A DNA stretch of 64,000 bases from DASTPP01 sp035762175 (GTDB taxonomy: Bacteria > Myxococcota_A > Polyangia > Polyangiales > Polyangiaceae): positions 1 through 64,000 of the forward strand of contig DASTPP010000161.1 of assembly GCA_035762175.1 (NCBI GenBank), read 5' to 3'. A program made the translations under genes and the position numbers. Below are positions 1-10,328 of this stretch, one piece after another. Numbering within the stretch: the stretch's first letter is position 1; every line of letters starts with the position of its first letter. The notes under the pieces are model-generated. The model saw only the letters and a list, made by a program, of their open reading frames with translations. It did no database searches and had not been told where the DNA came from.

Positions 1-1290
<1,290 letters not shown>

Positions 1291-1640
1291 CCCCCCGCGC
1301 CCCGCCGGCGGCGCGCGCCGCCCCCCGCGGCGCGCCAGAACTCGAGAGGGGTGCCCGCGCGACCATGGTGCGGCCGGACGCCCCCCGCCTATGGCCACCA
1401 GGGCCCCGCGGCCCGCGCCTACCCTGCCCGACATTGGGCATAGTCGCTTGTGCGCAAGGCCATCGCGCAGGCTCGAAGCATCGGCCGAGGGGCGGCCGAG
1501 AGGCGATCATAGCGATCGGCGGCGGCAGGTGCCGAGGTGGCCGGGCAAGGCGAAAAAAGTGCGGACCTCGCCCGAAGGTTTTCGACGGACGGGCAACCCA
1601 GCGTCGACGGGCGATCGTGCGGCCCGGCGGCCGCATCGTT

Positions 1641-1660
1641 GTACCGAACGAAGTTCGTAC
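1641..1660. promoter_or_regulatory. Palindrome GTACcGAAC-GAA-GTTCGTAC
   Basis: Near-perfect 20-bp inverted repeat with arms GTAC(C)GAAC and GTTCGTAC around GAA. It resembles a dimeric repressor operator. The GAAC...GTTC core recalls LexA boxes, but the spacing is 3, not the 4 of the Gram-positive box. The regulator is unknown. Confidence 0.35.
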
Positions 1661-1862
1661 AGAGAGTTATGAAACTAGCCCGACTTTGTGAGGTATGAAG
1701 CGTCGGGGCGCCCGAACCCGTGCGGGGCGAAGGGCGATTTCGTGCGCCGTGCGAGCGGTATTCTGGCGGCGGTGGTCACCGTCGCGCGCGGGTCGCCTCC
1801 CGCCTTCGGCGCCCGCCGCCGCGCGTTAGGGGGGCGCAGCGCGTCGAGAGAGAATTGCGATC

Positions 1863-1877
1863 AGATAAAATTTATCT
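1863..1877. promoter_or_regulatory. AT-rich perfect palindrome AGATAAA-A-TTTATCT
   Basis: Perfect 7-bp arms around one base in an otherwise very GC-rich genome, about 380 bp before the lipoprotein start at 2255. TTGACC follows immediately (1879-1884) and could be a -35 element, but no good -10 was seen. Candidate operator for an unknown regulator. Confidence 0.35.
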
Positions 1878-2254
1878 CTTGACCGAATAAAGGCTGAGCC
1901 CCGAAGATGGTGTTCATCCTACTCGAACACGAGTCGGGCGGTCCTCGATGGCGAAGGGGTGAAAGGGGTCGAAGGGCGGGGCGCGCACCCCGCCCGCTCG
2001 GCGGTGAGCACGCGTCGGCGCGGTAGCCCGGGCCGCGCGGCGCCGCCACGTTCGTCCCCCTTTCGCGCCGTCGACAGGGGGCCCGCCCGCGCGGCCTCGG
2101 GTCGCGTCGCGGCGTGCGGCGTGGCGCCGCGGGCCGGGCCGCTCGCGGCGTTGCGACCCTCGAAATGACGTCGAAGGCGAAGGCCCCGCGCGTTGCGCGC
2201 CCGGGCCGCCGTCGAGAGCTCACCCCCTTTCCTCGAAGCAAAGGAGACGAACGC

Positions 2255-3505
2255 ATGATTCGCCACCGCACCGGGGGCCGACTGGCCTCCCTCGCCCGCC
2301 CCGCCCTCGCCCTCGCCGGCCTCGGGCTCGGGCTTAGCGCCGGCGCCTGTTCGTTCTGGGCCCAAGAAGACGAGGGCGACCGCACGTCCGTCGTGGCGGC
2401 GGCGCTCTCGCGCACGCCCTGGCAGATGCACGACGGGTTCGAGCCCGGCCAGCTCATCGCCTTCGGCTGCGACCCGGCGCCGCAGCACGGCAACATCTGC
2501 GAGTACGACGTGGCCACCGTGCCCCCCGCCGGCGACGCGGGCTGGGGGCCCGCGCCCAACCCCGACACCATCGGGTTCGACATCCCCTCGCGGGTCTGCG
2601 GCGCGCCCGGCGGGCAGACCTGCTTCGTCTACGGCGACTTTACGTACTTCCAGACCTTCGTCGACATCCCGGCCACCACCGCCGTCACCACGTTCACCAT
2701 CGACTTCAACGGCATGGACGACGGCTCGCGGGTGACCATCTACAACTCGGCCAACCCCGGCGGCACGGTCGTCCCCGGCAGCTACGTGTTCCTGGGCGGC
2801 AGCGGCACCGCCAACCTCGCCGGCCTGGTCGTCTCGGGCGAGGTGAACCGCGTCGTCATCACCCAGGTCGACGACTGCTGCTCGGCGAACCGCCTCCACA
2901 GCGCGGTGGTCAACCTGAACGGCGTGTTCGTCCCGGTCTGCTCCACCGACGCCGACTGCGACGACGGCGACGCTTGCACCGACGACGTCTGCGACGGCGG
3001 CGGGACGGGGTGCACCCACGCGCCCGTCACCTGCGACGACGGCGACGCCTGCACGCGCGACTTCTGCGACCCGCTCTCGGGCTGCCACTTCGACCCGCAG
3101 TGCCCCGACTGCAGCAACGCCGGGCCCAGCGTCGCCGAGCTCTGGCCGCCGAACCACAAGTTCGTGCCCGTCTCCGTCGCGGGCGTGATCGATCCGCAGG
3201 AGCAAGACGTGACCATCCGCATCGACTCGGTCCGCCAGGACGAGCCAACCAACACGGTGGGCGACGGCAACACCTGCGGCGACGCGGGCGGCGTCGGCAC
3301 CGACACGGCGCTGCTCCGCGCCGAGCGCACGGGCAACAAGCACGTGCCGGGCGACGGGCGCGTCTACCACGTCGCGTTCACCGCGACCGACCCCGACGGC
3401 TACGCGTGCAGCGGCGTCGCCACGGTCTGCGTGCCGCACGACCAGGGCCAGGGCTCCGAGTGCGTCGACGGGGGCCCGCTCTACGACTCGCTCACCTGCC
3501 CCTAG
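2255..3505 (+). CDS. Secreted lipoprotein with Dictyostelium-type Cys repeats
   Basis: 416 residues. The ATG at 2255 has a strong Shine-Dalgarno (AAGGAG, 2241-2246); the frame is open further upstream but that part looks non-coding. The signal peptide ends in a lipobox (LSAGAC, Cys32). A middle beta-rich region (about 60-220) is followed by two Cys-rich repeats of the form CxDGDACT-D-CD, like slime-mould CTDC repeats, and then a C-terminal domain beginning LWPPNHKFVPV with a VYHVAFTA core, a module common in myxobacterial exported proteins. Probably an outer-membrane-anchored surface protein. No enzymatic motif was seen and the exact role is unknown. Confidence 0.82.
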   Translation: MIRHRTGGRLASLARPALALAGLGLGLSAGACSFWAQEDEGDRTSVVAAALSRTPWQMHDGFEPGQLIAFGCDPAPQHGNICEYDVATVPPAGDAGWGPAPNPDTIGFDIPSRVCGAPGGQTCFVYGDFTYFQTFVDIPATTAVTTFTIDFNGMDDGSRVTIYNSANPGGTVVPGSYVFLGGSGTANLAGLVVSGEVNRVVITQVDDCCSANRLHSAVVNLNGVFVPVCSTDADCDDGDACTDDVCDGGGTGCTHAPVTCDDGDACTRDFCDPLSGCHFDPQCPDCSNAGPSVAELWPPNHKFVPVSVAGVIDPQEQDVTIRIDSVRQDEPTNTVGDGNTCGDAGGVGTDTALLRAERTGNKHVPGDGRVYHVAFTATDPDGYACSGVATVCVPHDQGQGSECVDGGPLYDSLTCP

Positions 3506-3519
3506 CGCCGGCGCGCCGC

Positions 3520-3876
3520 ATGACCGACCTCGCCATCGCCGTGCTCGTCCGCGAGGGCGCGCCGCCCGACGGCGAGTTCTTCGAGGTCGACGTCGACGAG
3601 GAGCCCGGCCCGCGGCCCTCGGACGGGGGCTGGTGGGCGCGCTGCCGCCGGCGCGGCCCGCCGCCCCCAGCCGGGCGGCGCTCGCCTCCGCGCGGGGCCG
3701 GGCGGCCTGAACCGGCCCGCGGGCGCCGCGCGTCAGAGCGGCCCGTCGTCGGCCCGCGAGCGCCGCGCGTCAGAGCGGCCCGTAGTCGTAGCCGAGGCGC
3801 AGCAGGGTCTCGGCCTCGTGCGCGAAGACGGCCGGGGGCGGCACGTCGAAGCCGAGCGCGTCGGCGACGCGGTTGA
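3520..3876 (+). CDS. Possible small hypothetical protein
   Basis: An ATG 14 bases after the stop of the upstream lipoprotein opens a 118-codon frame. The first 40 or so residues (MTDLAIAVLVREG..., acidic, with EFFEVDVDEE) look protein-like. The rest is Arg/Pro-rich and overlaps the convergent gene at 3770-4363 antisense by about 100 bp. Either a real short gene whose true end is obscured, or a chance frame. No family recognised. Confidence 0.22.
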   Translation: MTDLAIAVLVREGAPPDGEFFEVDVDEEPGPRPSDGGWWARCRRRGPPPPAGRRSPPRGAGRPEPARGRRASERPVVGPRAPRVRAARSRSRGAAGSRPRARRRPGAARRSRARRRRG

Positions 3877-4363
3877 TGACGTTGAAGACGGCGGCGATGT
3901 GCAGGACGTTTTCGAGGCCCTCGGGGCTCACGCCCCCGGCGATCGCCTGCCGCAGCTCGGCCTCGCCGACGGCCTCGGGCGCCCGGCAGAGCCGCTCGAG
4001 CAGGCCGAGCGCGGTGCGCACCGGCCCGGAGACGGGGGCGCTGCGCCAGTCGTCGAGGGCGGCGCGCACGACGCGGTCGCCGAGGGCGCGCTCGGCGACC
4101 GCGCGGTGCGCCGCGGTGCAGAAGGCGCAGCGGTTGCACTGCGAGACGAAGGTGGCGAAGAGCTCGCGCTCGCCCGCCGTCCATTCGGAGGGGCCCCGCA
4201 GCGCGGCATGAATGTAGCGCCGCAGCGGGGCGCCGAAGAGTTCGGAGCGGTAGAGCAAGAGGCGCACGACGTCGCTTGGGGGCCCCCCGCTGACGACCCG
4301 GACGACCCCCAGCTTGAGCCGGTGCGCGACCCCGTGGCCCCTGGCGACGCCGCGCAGCCTCAT
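3770..4363 (-). CDS. AhpD/carboxymuconolactone decarboxylase-like peroxidase-related protein
   Basis: 197 residues. The AhpD-type redox motif C79-x2-C82-x3-H86 sits in a predicted helix (CNRCAFCTAAH), with an extra Cys76 just before it. The family includes alkylhydroperoxidases that reduce peroxides through a disulfide relay, and the C-terminal ...VFNVINRVADALGF segment is typical of the uncharacterised peroxidase-related branch. The ATG at 4363 overlaps the stop of the preceding gene as ATGA, so the two are probably translationally coupled. Longer upstream starts in this frame would run antisense-like through the neighbour and were rejected. Cytoplasmic; the substrate is unknown. Confidence 0.85.
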   Translation of the reverse strand: MRLRGVARGHGVAHRLKLGVVRVVSGGPPSDVVRLLLYRSELFGAPLRRYIHAALRGPSEWTAGERELFATFVSQCNRCAFCTAAHRAVAERALGDRVVRAALDDWRSAPVSGPVRTALGLLERLCRAPEAVGEAELRQAIAGGVSPEGLENVLHIAAVFNVINRVADALGFDVPPPAVFAHEAETLLRLGYDYGPL

Positions 4364-4686
4364 TGCTTCAGCCCGCGCAGCGCCTCGAGCGCGCCCTCGA
4401 CACGCGCGAGGCCCGCGCCCACCGCCGCCGCCACGGCCACCTCGAAGACGACGTCTTCGGAGTGGCCGCGCTCGAGCAGCCCCGCCGCATCGGCGGCGCG
4501 GGGGTCGAGCGCGACGGCGTCGACGAAGGCCTCGAGCTCGGCCATGGCCGGGCCGATCGTGACCCCCGGCCCGGACGCGGCCCGCTCGACGACGCGCCGG
4601 CGGAGCTCGGCGCTCGTCTCGCCCGGTTTGGTCGTCACCGCGTCGTAGAGGGCGCGAGCCTGTGGATTGGCGGGAGGGATGAGCAT
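4360..4686 (-). CDS. Small AhpD-like helical partner protein
   Basis: 108 residues starting MLIPPANPQ. It ends in a helix (GHSEDVVFEVAVAAAVGAG) of the type found in carboxymuconolactone-decarboxylase-family proteins, but it has no Cys and so no redox centre. It is first in a two-gene unit and its TGA overlaps the ATG of the CxxC protein downstream. It may be a non-catalytic subunit or companion of that enzyme. Start chosen because residues before it in the open frame are Arg-rich and unlike a protein. Confidence 0.7.
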   Translation of the reverse strand: MLIPPANPQARALYDAVTTKPGETSAELRRRVVERAASGPGVTIGPAMAELEAFVDAVALDPRAADAAGLLERGHSEDVVFEVAVAAAVGAGLARVEGALEALRGLKQ

Positions 4687-4952
4687 GGACAGAATACAGT
4701 ACCACGGGCCCCTTCCAGCCGGGAGCGCGCAAGAGCTCGACGAGCGCCCGCACCCGCGCCGATTGCCGCAGTTCGGCGCGGTGCAGGGCCGGGGCCGTCG
4801 CCGGCGGCGCCGACCGGTCGCCGAGCAGGGCGCGTGGCGCGCCCGAGAGGCCGTCGCGTGGCTCGGCTCGCCCGAGGCCTCGTTCGTCAACGGCGCGAGC
4901 CAGGCCGTCGGCGGCATGGGCGCGAGCTGGGCCGGGCGCCCCCAAGCGGAAA

Positions 4953-4983
4953 CGCCGCCCGGGCTTCGGGGGCCCGGGCGGCG
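4953..4983. other. 12-bp stem-loop
   Basis: Perfect arms CGCCGCCCGGGC (4953-4964) and GCCCGGGCGGCG (4972-4983) around TTCGGGG. There is no U-tract on either strand, so it is not a classical intrinsic terminator. It lies about 270 bp upstream of the minus-strand AhpD-like pair and could be a leader hairpin. Confidence 0.4.
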
Positions 4984-5095
4984 TCGCCATACTGCCGACT
5001 TCGAGAATAAGCAAAGGAAGAACGAACTTCCATCACACGCCGTGATCGTCATCCGCGCCGCGCCCTTCTGTCGCTAGAGCGCGGCCGGAGTCGTT

Positions 5096-5460
5096 TCGCA
5101 CCTCCGACCGGTCGGCCGTTTCACCGTCGCCCGTCCGATCGTTTCGTTTCGCACCTTCGACCGGTCGGCCGTTTCACCGTCGCCCGTCCGATCGTTTCGC
5201 ACCGTCCGGGGGGCCGGCCGTTTCACCGTCGCCCGGCCCCCCGTTTCCATCCTCGTCTGTCGCGGTCTGTCGTCCGCGCGCCGGGCCCGCCGGCCGTTTC
5301 ACCGTCGCCCGCCGGGCCCGCCGCGCGTGTTCACGTCTACGTCTTCGTTCGCACCGCCCGGCGGGCCGGCCGTTTCACCGTCGCCCGTCCCGCCGCGCAC
5401 CGTTTTCGAGTCTGTCACACCGTCTGCCGCCCGGTCGTTTCACCGTCGCCCGGCCGGCCC
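5096..5460. repeat. Array of six hairpins with conserved loop GTTTCACCG
   Basis: A 21-bp core, CGGCCGTTTCACCGTCGC plus CCG, occurs at 5113, 5166, 5215, 5291, 5367 and (one mismatch) 5432. Flanks differ from copy to copy yet pair across the core: copy 3 has perfect 10-bp arms (5208-5217 with 5233-5242), copy 5 has 7-bp arms (5359-5365 with 5389-5395), and in copy 4 the self-complementary CGGGCCCG lies on both sides. Copies 1 and 2 are near-identical 53-bp tandem units. Variable stems with a constant loop suggest a folded or protein-bound element. It sits just 3' of the di-haem lipoprotein gene. Confidence 0.75.
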
Positions 5461-5642
5461 ATCGCGCCGTCACGTCACTCTCTGCCCGTCGGTCGCCCGC
5501 CTCCTTGGTTCGACGCCACTGCCTTCGAGCCCAGTCTGGTCAGCGCTTGCTTCTCCGCGTCGTTCGCTCCTTCGGTTGCGGGGTGGGTCGCCTCACCCGC
5601 GGCCGGCGGGCCGCGCCGCCCGGGGGCCCGCCGGCGCCGGCC

Positions 5643-7679
5643 TCACTCGTTGTCGGTGCCGAAGTCGCCGACGTCGGACGCGTTGCGCAGGACGCAGCCG
5701 CGCAGGAAGTCTTTGTCGACGGGCGCGATGTTGACGAGCTTCTGGTAGTTGACGGTGAAGTTCTCGCGCGAGATGGCGCCGGAGAAGATCACGGCGATGT
5801 CGCGCTTCAAGTTGTTGTCGTTATCGATCGTGTCGAGGAACTCCTGCTCGCTGTTGAAGCCGATCTCGGCGACGAGGGCCTCGGTGGTGAGATCGCTCAT
5901 GTACCGCTTGCCGAGCGACCAGATGCTGTCGATCGGGGTGTTGTTGCCGTCGTAAGCCACGTAGACCTTCTTGAGCGCCGAGACGTAATCTTGCGCATCG
6001 ACGGCGAAGGTCGCGTCCCACTCTTCTTGCGACTGCGAGAGCAGGGTGGCGAGGCCGAACTCTTCGCCCTGGGCGGCGCCGGCGAGTTTATCGAGCACGA
6101 CCGACATCGCGTCCGTGAAAGGGGTGGTGTACGACGAGTGGCAATAGGTGCAGGCGCTCGCCGAGATGAAATTGCCGCGCTCGTCGTTTTCGCGGTTGAG
6201 CACGGCCGAGGTCGGCGGGTTGCTCAAGACGCGGAACTGCGCGTCGTAGACGAAGAACCCGAGCATGCGGTTCTTGAGCTGAAAGATGCCCTCGCCGCCG
6301 TCGATGTTGAAGGGGTTCTTGCCGCCCTCGGCGCGCACGAGCGGGTCGCCGGGCGGGTTGTTCGGCCCGATGAAGAGGGCCTTGAAGAAGTCTTTGTTCT
6401 GGGCCCCGTTGTTCACCGACAGCACGTCGTACGAGAGCCAGGTCGAGCCGTTGGGGGGCACGCTCTGCGACATGCGGTCGATGCAGCGGTTGGCCGCCGA
6501 CACGTTCGACTGGTTGACGCAGCCGCGGACGAACCGATCTTTGGAGTTGCCGGCGTTGTAGCTGATGTCGAGCTGCTCGCGGGTGAAGTTGACCGGGTCG
6601 ATCGCGAAGAGCACGTCGAAGACGTTGATGTCGTTGCCGGCGACGTTGGTAAAGCCCTGGGCGTTGAACGTCGCCTCGTCGACCGCGTCGAAGACGTTCT
6701 GGTTCTCGTTCAAGAGCCCGGCCTTGACGAGCAGCTTCTTGAGCACGACGTTCGAGTAGCCCGACTCGATGGTGCCGAGCTCGCCCGTGCCGAGGTCGCC
6801 GAGCGGGTTGAAGACGTCGTCGGACGACATGATGTGCAAGAAGTCGAGGACGGGGATCGCCGGGATGTCACAAGGGAAGAAGTTCTCGGCGTCGTTGCGG
6901 TTCGAGAGCCGCACGGCGATGTCGAGAATGTCTTTCTGCTTGTCGAGGTTGAAGTTCTGCGGGTTGAACCGAATGGCGATGGGCAGGTTATTCTCGTCGA
7001 GCACCACCGTGGCCCCGCCCGTGCCCGCCGTCGTCGACTCGACGTCGAGCTGGTTGAGCAGCTTGAGCGTGGCGTTGGCGAACGCCTGCATCTCGGCGTT
7101 GGCGAAGCTCAGGTTATTGTACACCCCGTGGAAGTCGACGTACACGATCTGGTTCTGCTCGGCCTGCGAGACCCGGTTGACGTCGTTGCGCAAGAGCTGC
7201 AAGTAGCGGCCGATGTCGAGCGCCTGGCGGTCGCCGCGCAGCAAGGGCGCGCCGATGTCGATCCACTCGCGCACGAGCGCGATATCCTGGTCATTCGGCA
7301 GCACGACCGGCTTCCGGGTGTTGGGGTTGAAGGCGTTCTTCTGGTGCTCCGAGCTGATCACCTGGAACAGCCGCGACGAGTCGGCCTTGGCGGCGATGAG
7401 GCCCTTGGCCTTCAGGGCGTCGACGTCGAGAATGTCGTTGATGCCGCCCTCGGTGCGGCCGCGGCCGTGGCAGTCGGTGCACTTCTCGCGCAAGAAGCTC
7501 GACACGCCCGCGATGACCTCCGGCGGCTCGTTCGGGTTGGTCGGGAGCACGGTATTGCCGCCGCTGCCGCCATCGCCGTCGTCGTCGTCGCCGGGTTTCG
7601 GCTGGATGGGGGGCGTGTTCGAGCAAGCGGCGAGCAGGATCGCGGCGATGGGCAGGGACCAAAGCGACTTGATGTTCAT
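5643..7679 (-). CDS. Large exported di-haem cytochrome c-like lipoprotein
   Basis: 678 residues. Signal peptide with lipobox LLAAC (Cys19), an acidic DDDDGDGGSGG spacer, then a first haem c site CTDCH (C67-C70-H71) in a planctomycete-type cytochrome c setting (CHGRGRTEGG...). A second site, CTYCH, lies near residues 509-513. Both are CxxCH motifs for covalent haem attachment in the periplasm. The long middle part is unassigned and visibly rich in Asn, Asp and Phe compared with its neighbours. It would act as an electron carrier or a surface redox enzyme at the envelope. Arrays of related hairpins flank it on both sides (5096-5460 and 8296-8740). Its substrate is unknown. Confidence 0.85.
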   Translation of the reverse strand: MNIKSLWSLPIAAILLAACSNTPPIQPKPGDDDDGDGGSGGNTVLPTNPNEPPEVIAGVSSFLREKCTDCHGRGRTEGGINDILDVDALKAKGLIAAKADSSRLFQVISSEHQKNAFNPNTRKPVVLPNDQDIALVREWIDIGAPLLRGDRQALDIGRYLQLLRNDVNRVSQAEQNQIVYVDFHGVYNNLSFANAEMQAFANATLKLLNQLDVESTTAGTGGATVVLDENNLPIAIRFNPQNFNLDKQKDILDIAVRLSNRNDAENFFPCDIPAIPVLDFLHIMSSDDVFNPLGDLGTGELGTIESGYSNVVLKKLLVKAGLLNENQNVFDAVDEATFNAQGFTNVAGNDINVFDVLFAIDPVNFTREQLDISYNAGNSKDRFVRGCVNQSNVSAANRCIDRMSQSVPPNGSTWLSYDVLSVNNGAQNKDFFKALFIGPNNPPGDPLVRAEGGKNPFNIDGGEGIFQLKNRMLGFFVYDAQFRVLSNPPTSAVLNRENDERGNFISASACTYCHSSYTTPFTDAMSVVLDKLAGAAQGEEFGLATLLSQSQEEWDATFAVDAQDYVSALKKVYVAYDGNNTPIDSIWSLGKRYMSDLTTEALVAEIGFNSEQEFLDTIDNDNNLKRDIAVIFSGAISRENFTVNYQKLVNIAPVDKDFLRGCVLRNASDVGDFGTDNE

Positions 7680-9053
7680 GGCGACAGACCTCGAAATGGG
7701 AAGCCGGCGCCGCGGCGCCCAGGCTAGTGGAGGAGGTGGAAGGCCGAACGCGGCCCGGCCCGCGGGCTTCGCGCCGGGAGCAGCTGCCCGGCCGGAGCCC
7801 GCGGGGCGGGGCGAGCGCCCCGCGACGGCCGGGGAGCGTCGCCCCCGACGTCAAACCCTTTACGCAAGGTGCGTGCCGCGCGCCGACGGTACGCGGCGGT
7901 GTCACGTGGGCCGCTTATTGTCGGGATTTTTCGCGATCTCCCGCAGTCTCGGCGCCCCCTTGCGCTGCACAACCTGTACGGCCGGCGCCGCGCAAGTTGT
8001 CCAAGCGACCCCCGACTTGCTCACCGATGATCGCACAACTTGTATCGACAAACGATCGACGACAGTAATCTCGATTGACGCCAATAGTATACTGCGGCCA
8101 GGCCCACAGTGGCCGCGGCCGCCGGCGCCGAGGGCGGCCCGGATCGCCGAATTTCAGCCCGCCTTCGCCGCCCTCGGCCGCCCGCGCGCGCACTCCGGGA
8201 CGCCGACCGCGGGACGTCGACGCCCGGCGGAGGGGCGCGCCGCGCGGCGACTGTCTGATATTGGACGGTGGCGCGCGGCCGCCCGACAGTCACCCTTCGG
8301 ACTACCCCGGGACGGCGCGCTCGGGCTTTGCGCATTACCGGGGGACGCCGCCGCCGCCCGCGCTCGCCCCGCCGCGAAGCGACCCGCCCCCCGGTTTTTT
8401 CCCCACCCCGGGACGCCGACGCCTCACCTCACATTGCACTTACCGTAGAACCTCGGCGCCCGCGACACGGCTTTCAATTTACCGCGGGGCCTCGTCGGGC
8501 GCGCCGCCGCTTTCAAGTTACCTCGGGACGCGGGCGCCACCGCATTTGTGATTACCCCGAGGACGCCGGCGGGCCCGCCATCCCGTTTACCGCGGGATGC
8601 CCGCCATCCCGTTTACCGCGGGGCGCTCGCCGCTCGCTTTACCGTGGGACGTCCGCTATCCCGTTTACCGCCGGGCGCTCGCCACCCGCCCTGCCGCGGG
8701 GCGCCCGCTCCCCCCTCGACCCCGGGACGGCCCTCCCCCGGCCCCTCCTTACATGGCGAAGGGGCTCGCCGCCGCCCCGCTCGCCACCCCCCTTTCCCGC
8801 CGGGCGGCACCGCCCCCCGCCCCGCTCCGAGCGCCTCGCGCACCTCGAGGCTCGAGAGCCAGAGCTCGAGGGGGCCGATCGCCGGGCTGCGTCCGCACGC
8901 TGCAGCGGCCGACGTGCGCGATCGCGCCCGGCGTCGTGACCCCCGGCCCGCCGCGGTGGGCGCACGACGAGGCGGTCGCCCGGCTCACGGGCGCGATCGT
9001 ACCCGCCCCCCGCCCGGCCCGCCGCCCCGAAAGCGCTCGCGCCGCCGGCGCCC
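7680..9053. other. 1.4-kb intergenic region with hairpin repeat array
   Basis: No gene supported; all frames look like shadows. Around 7990-8100 the base composition turns AT-richer, with an inverted pair CAAGTTGT (7993-8000) and ACAACTTG (8035-8042) and a TATACT at about 8088-8093, possibly regulatory. From about 8296 to 8740 there is a repeat array. The rest (8740-9053) is low-complexity GC-rich DNA. Confidence 0.6.
8296..8740. repeat. Array of about 12 short hairpins with loop GTTTACCG, settling to 26-bp period
   Basis: Degenerate units of the type CCCGTTTACCGCGGG recur with TACC (or GACC/TGCC) at 8303, 8336, 8441, 8480, 8519, 8553, 8588, 8614, 8640, 8666, 8692 and 8718. The last six are exactly 26 bp apart. 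In several units complementary bases enclose the loop, for example CATCCCG and CGGGATG around TTTACCG near 8579-8598. The consensus loop resembles that of the array at 5096-5460. It lies between the sugar dehydrogenase gene's 3' end and the 5' end of the di-haem lipoprotein gene. Confidence 0.7.
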
Positions 9054-10328
9054 TCAGCCCCTCGGCGTCAGCCGCAGGATGCGCCCGTCGCCCCGATCGG
9101 TGACCACGTAGACCGCGCCGTCGGCGCCGACCTTCACGTCGCGCGTGCGAAACCCGAGGTCGATGCGCTCTTCGTTGGCGACCCGGTCGCCCTCCATCTT
9201 CACGACCACCAGGCCCATCGACACGAGCCCGCCCACCAAGAAGCTGCCGCGCCACGCGGGGAAGAGCGCCGCGTCGTAGTAGGCCATGCCCGAGGGCGCG
9301 ATGACCGGGTCCCAGTAGTAGACGGGCTGCTCGAGGCCCTCGCGCTGGGTCATGCCTTGCCCGATGGGGTCGCCGTCGTAGTCGATGCCGTAGGTGATGA
9401 CCGGCCAGCCGTAGTTCTTGCCCGGCTCGGGGCGGTTCAGCTCGTCGCCGCCGCGCGGGCCGTGCTCGACCTCCCAGAGCCGCCCCTGCCCGTCGAGCGC
9501 CGCCGACTGAATGTTACGGTGGCCGTACGACCAGATCTCGGGCCGGACGCCCGGACGCTCGACGAAGGGGTTGTCGGCCGGCACCGAGCCGTCCGGGTTG
9601 ATCCGTACGATCTTGCCGAGCAGCCCGTCGAGCCTCTGCGCGTGCTCGCGCGGCTTCGGCAGCGAGCGCTCGCCCAGGGTGACGAAGAGCTTGCCGTCGG
9701 GCGCGAAGACCAGGCGCGAGCCGAAGTGCTTGCTCGAGTCCCAGGTGGGCGCCTGACGAAAAATGATTTGAACCCCCTCGAGCCTCGCCCCGCCCCCCGG
9801 CCCCTCGACCAGCTTCGCCCGCGCCACCGTCGTGCCGTTGCCCTCGTCGCCGCGCGGCTCCGAATAAGACCAGTAGATCAGTCGGTCGGCCGCGAAGCTC
9901 GGGCTCAGCGCCACGTCGAGCAGCCCGCCCTGATCGCGCGCGTCGACCTTGGGCACGCCGGCGACGGGGGGCGAGAGCGAGCCGTCGGGGCCGACGAGGC
10001 GCATCCGGCCGGCCTTCTCGGTGACGAGCATCTTGCCCCCGGGCAAAAACTCGAGCGCCCAGGCGCCCTCGAGCCCCTTCGCCACGGTCGCCACCTCGAC
10101 CGCCGTCGCCTTCGCCGGGGCCGGCGCGCGGGTCTGTCCGGCGAAGGCAGGCCGCTGGTCGGGGGCGTTCGCCGGCTTCGTCTCGACCGGGGCACCCGCC
10201 GGCACCGACGAGCTGTCGCGCGTCGGCTCGTTGCCGTTGACGCCGGAGATGCGGCCCGACTTGCTACTCGCCTGCCCGCAGGCGGAGAGCAACGCGGCGA
10301 TCGACGCGAACAGAAGGGCGGCGCGCAT
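9054..10328 (-). CDS. PQQ-dependent (glucose/sorbosone-type) sugar dehydrogenase lipoprotein
   Basis: 424 residues from the second ATG, chosen because GAGG lies 8 bases before it; an ATG 6 bases upstream is too close to it. The signal peptide ends LLSAC, giving a lipoprotein. The mature part is a six-bladed beta-propeller of the soluble aldose sugar dehydrogenase family. Recognisable stretches are the N-terminal WALEFLPGGKMLVTEKAGR, the SYGHRNIQ blade and EHGPRGGDELN followed by NYGWPVITYG, which carry cofactor and calcium ligands in the family. It would oxidise aldoses in the periplasm with PQQ. A second member lies at 13714-14934. No PQQ synthesis genes are in the window. Confidence 0.9.
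   Translation of the reverse strand: MRAALLFASIAALLSACGQASSKSGRISGVNGNEPTRDSSSVPAGAPVETKPANAPDQRPAFAGQTRAPAPAKATAVEVATVAKGLEGAWALEFLPGGKMLVTEKAGRMRLVGPDGSLSPPVAGVPKVDARDQGGLLDVALSPSFAADRLIYWSYSEPRGDEGNGTTVARAKLVEGPGGGARLEGVQIIFRQAPTWDSSKHFGSRLVFAPDGKLFVTLGERSLPKPREHAQRLDGLLGKIVRINPDGSVPADNPFVERPGVRPEIWSYGHRNIQSAALDGQGRLWEVEHGPRGGDELNRPEPGKNYGWPVITYGIDYDGDPIGQGMTQREGLEQPVYYWDPVIAPSGMAYYDAALFPAWRGSFLVGGLVSMGLVVVKMEGDRVANEERIDLGFRTRDVKVGADGAVYVVTDRGDGRILRLTPRG

Larger units (their letters stand above)
1291..2254. other. Intergenic region with two palindromes
   Basis: No convincing gene. The first 300 bp are GC-rich with only shadow frames. Two islands poorer in GC stand out, each holding a palindrome: 1641-1660 and 1863-1877. 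The last part (2241-2247) is the Shine-Dalgarno AAGGAGA of the next gene. This is the likely promoter and leader region of the lipoprotein at 2255. Confidence 0.6.
4687..5642. other. 956-bp intergenic region: hairpin and repeat array
   Basis: No gene supported. It holds the leader of the AhpD-like pair, a strong hairpin (4953-4983) and a six-copy hairpin array (5096-5460). From 5460 to 5642 nothing is recognised. Confidence 0.65.

Noticed and set aside
4953..4983. Intrinsic terminator
   Set aside because: Strong stem but no U-tract on either strand and no gene ending close by; kept as a hairpin only.
5505..7727. 740-residue plus-strand open frame
   Set aside because: Antisense to the di-haem lipoprotein, which has a signal peptide and haem motifs.
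7727..8068. Possible small plus-strand gene
   Set aside because: No ribosome site; Arg/Pro-rich start and unstructured end; composition like other shadow frames.
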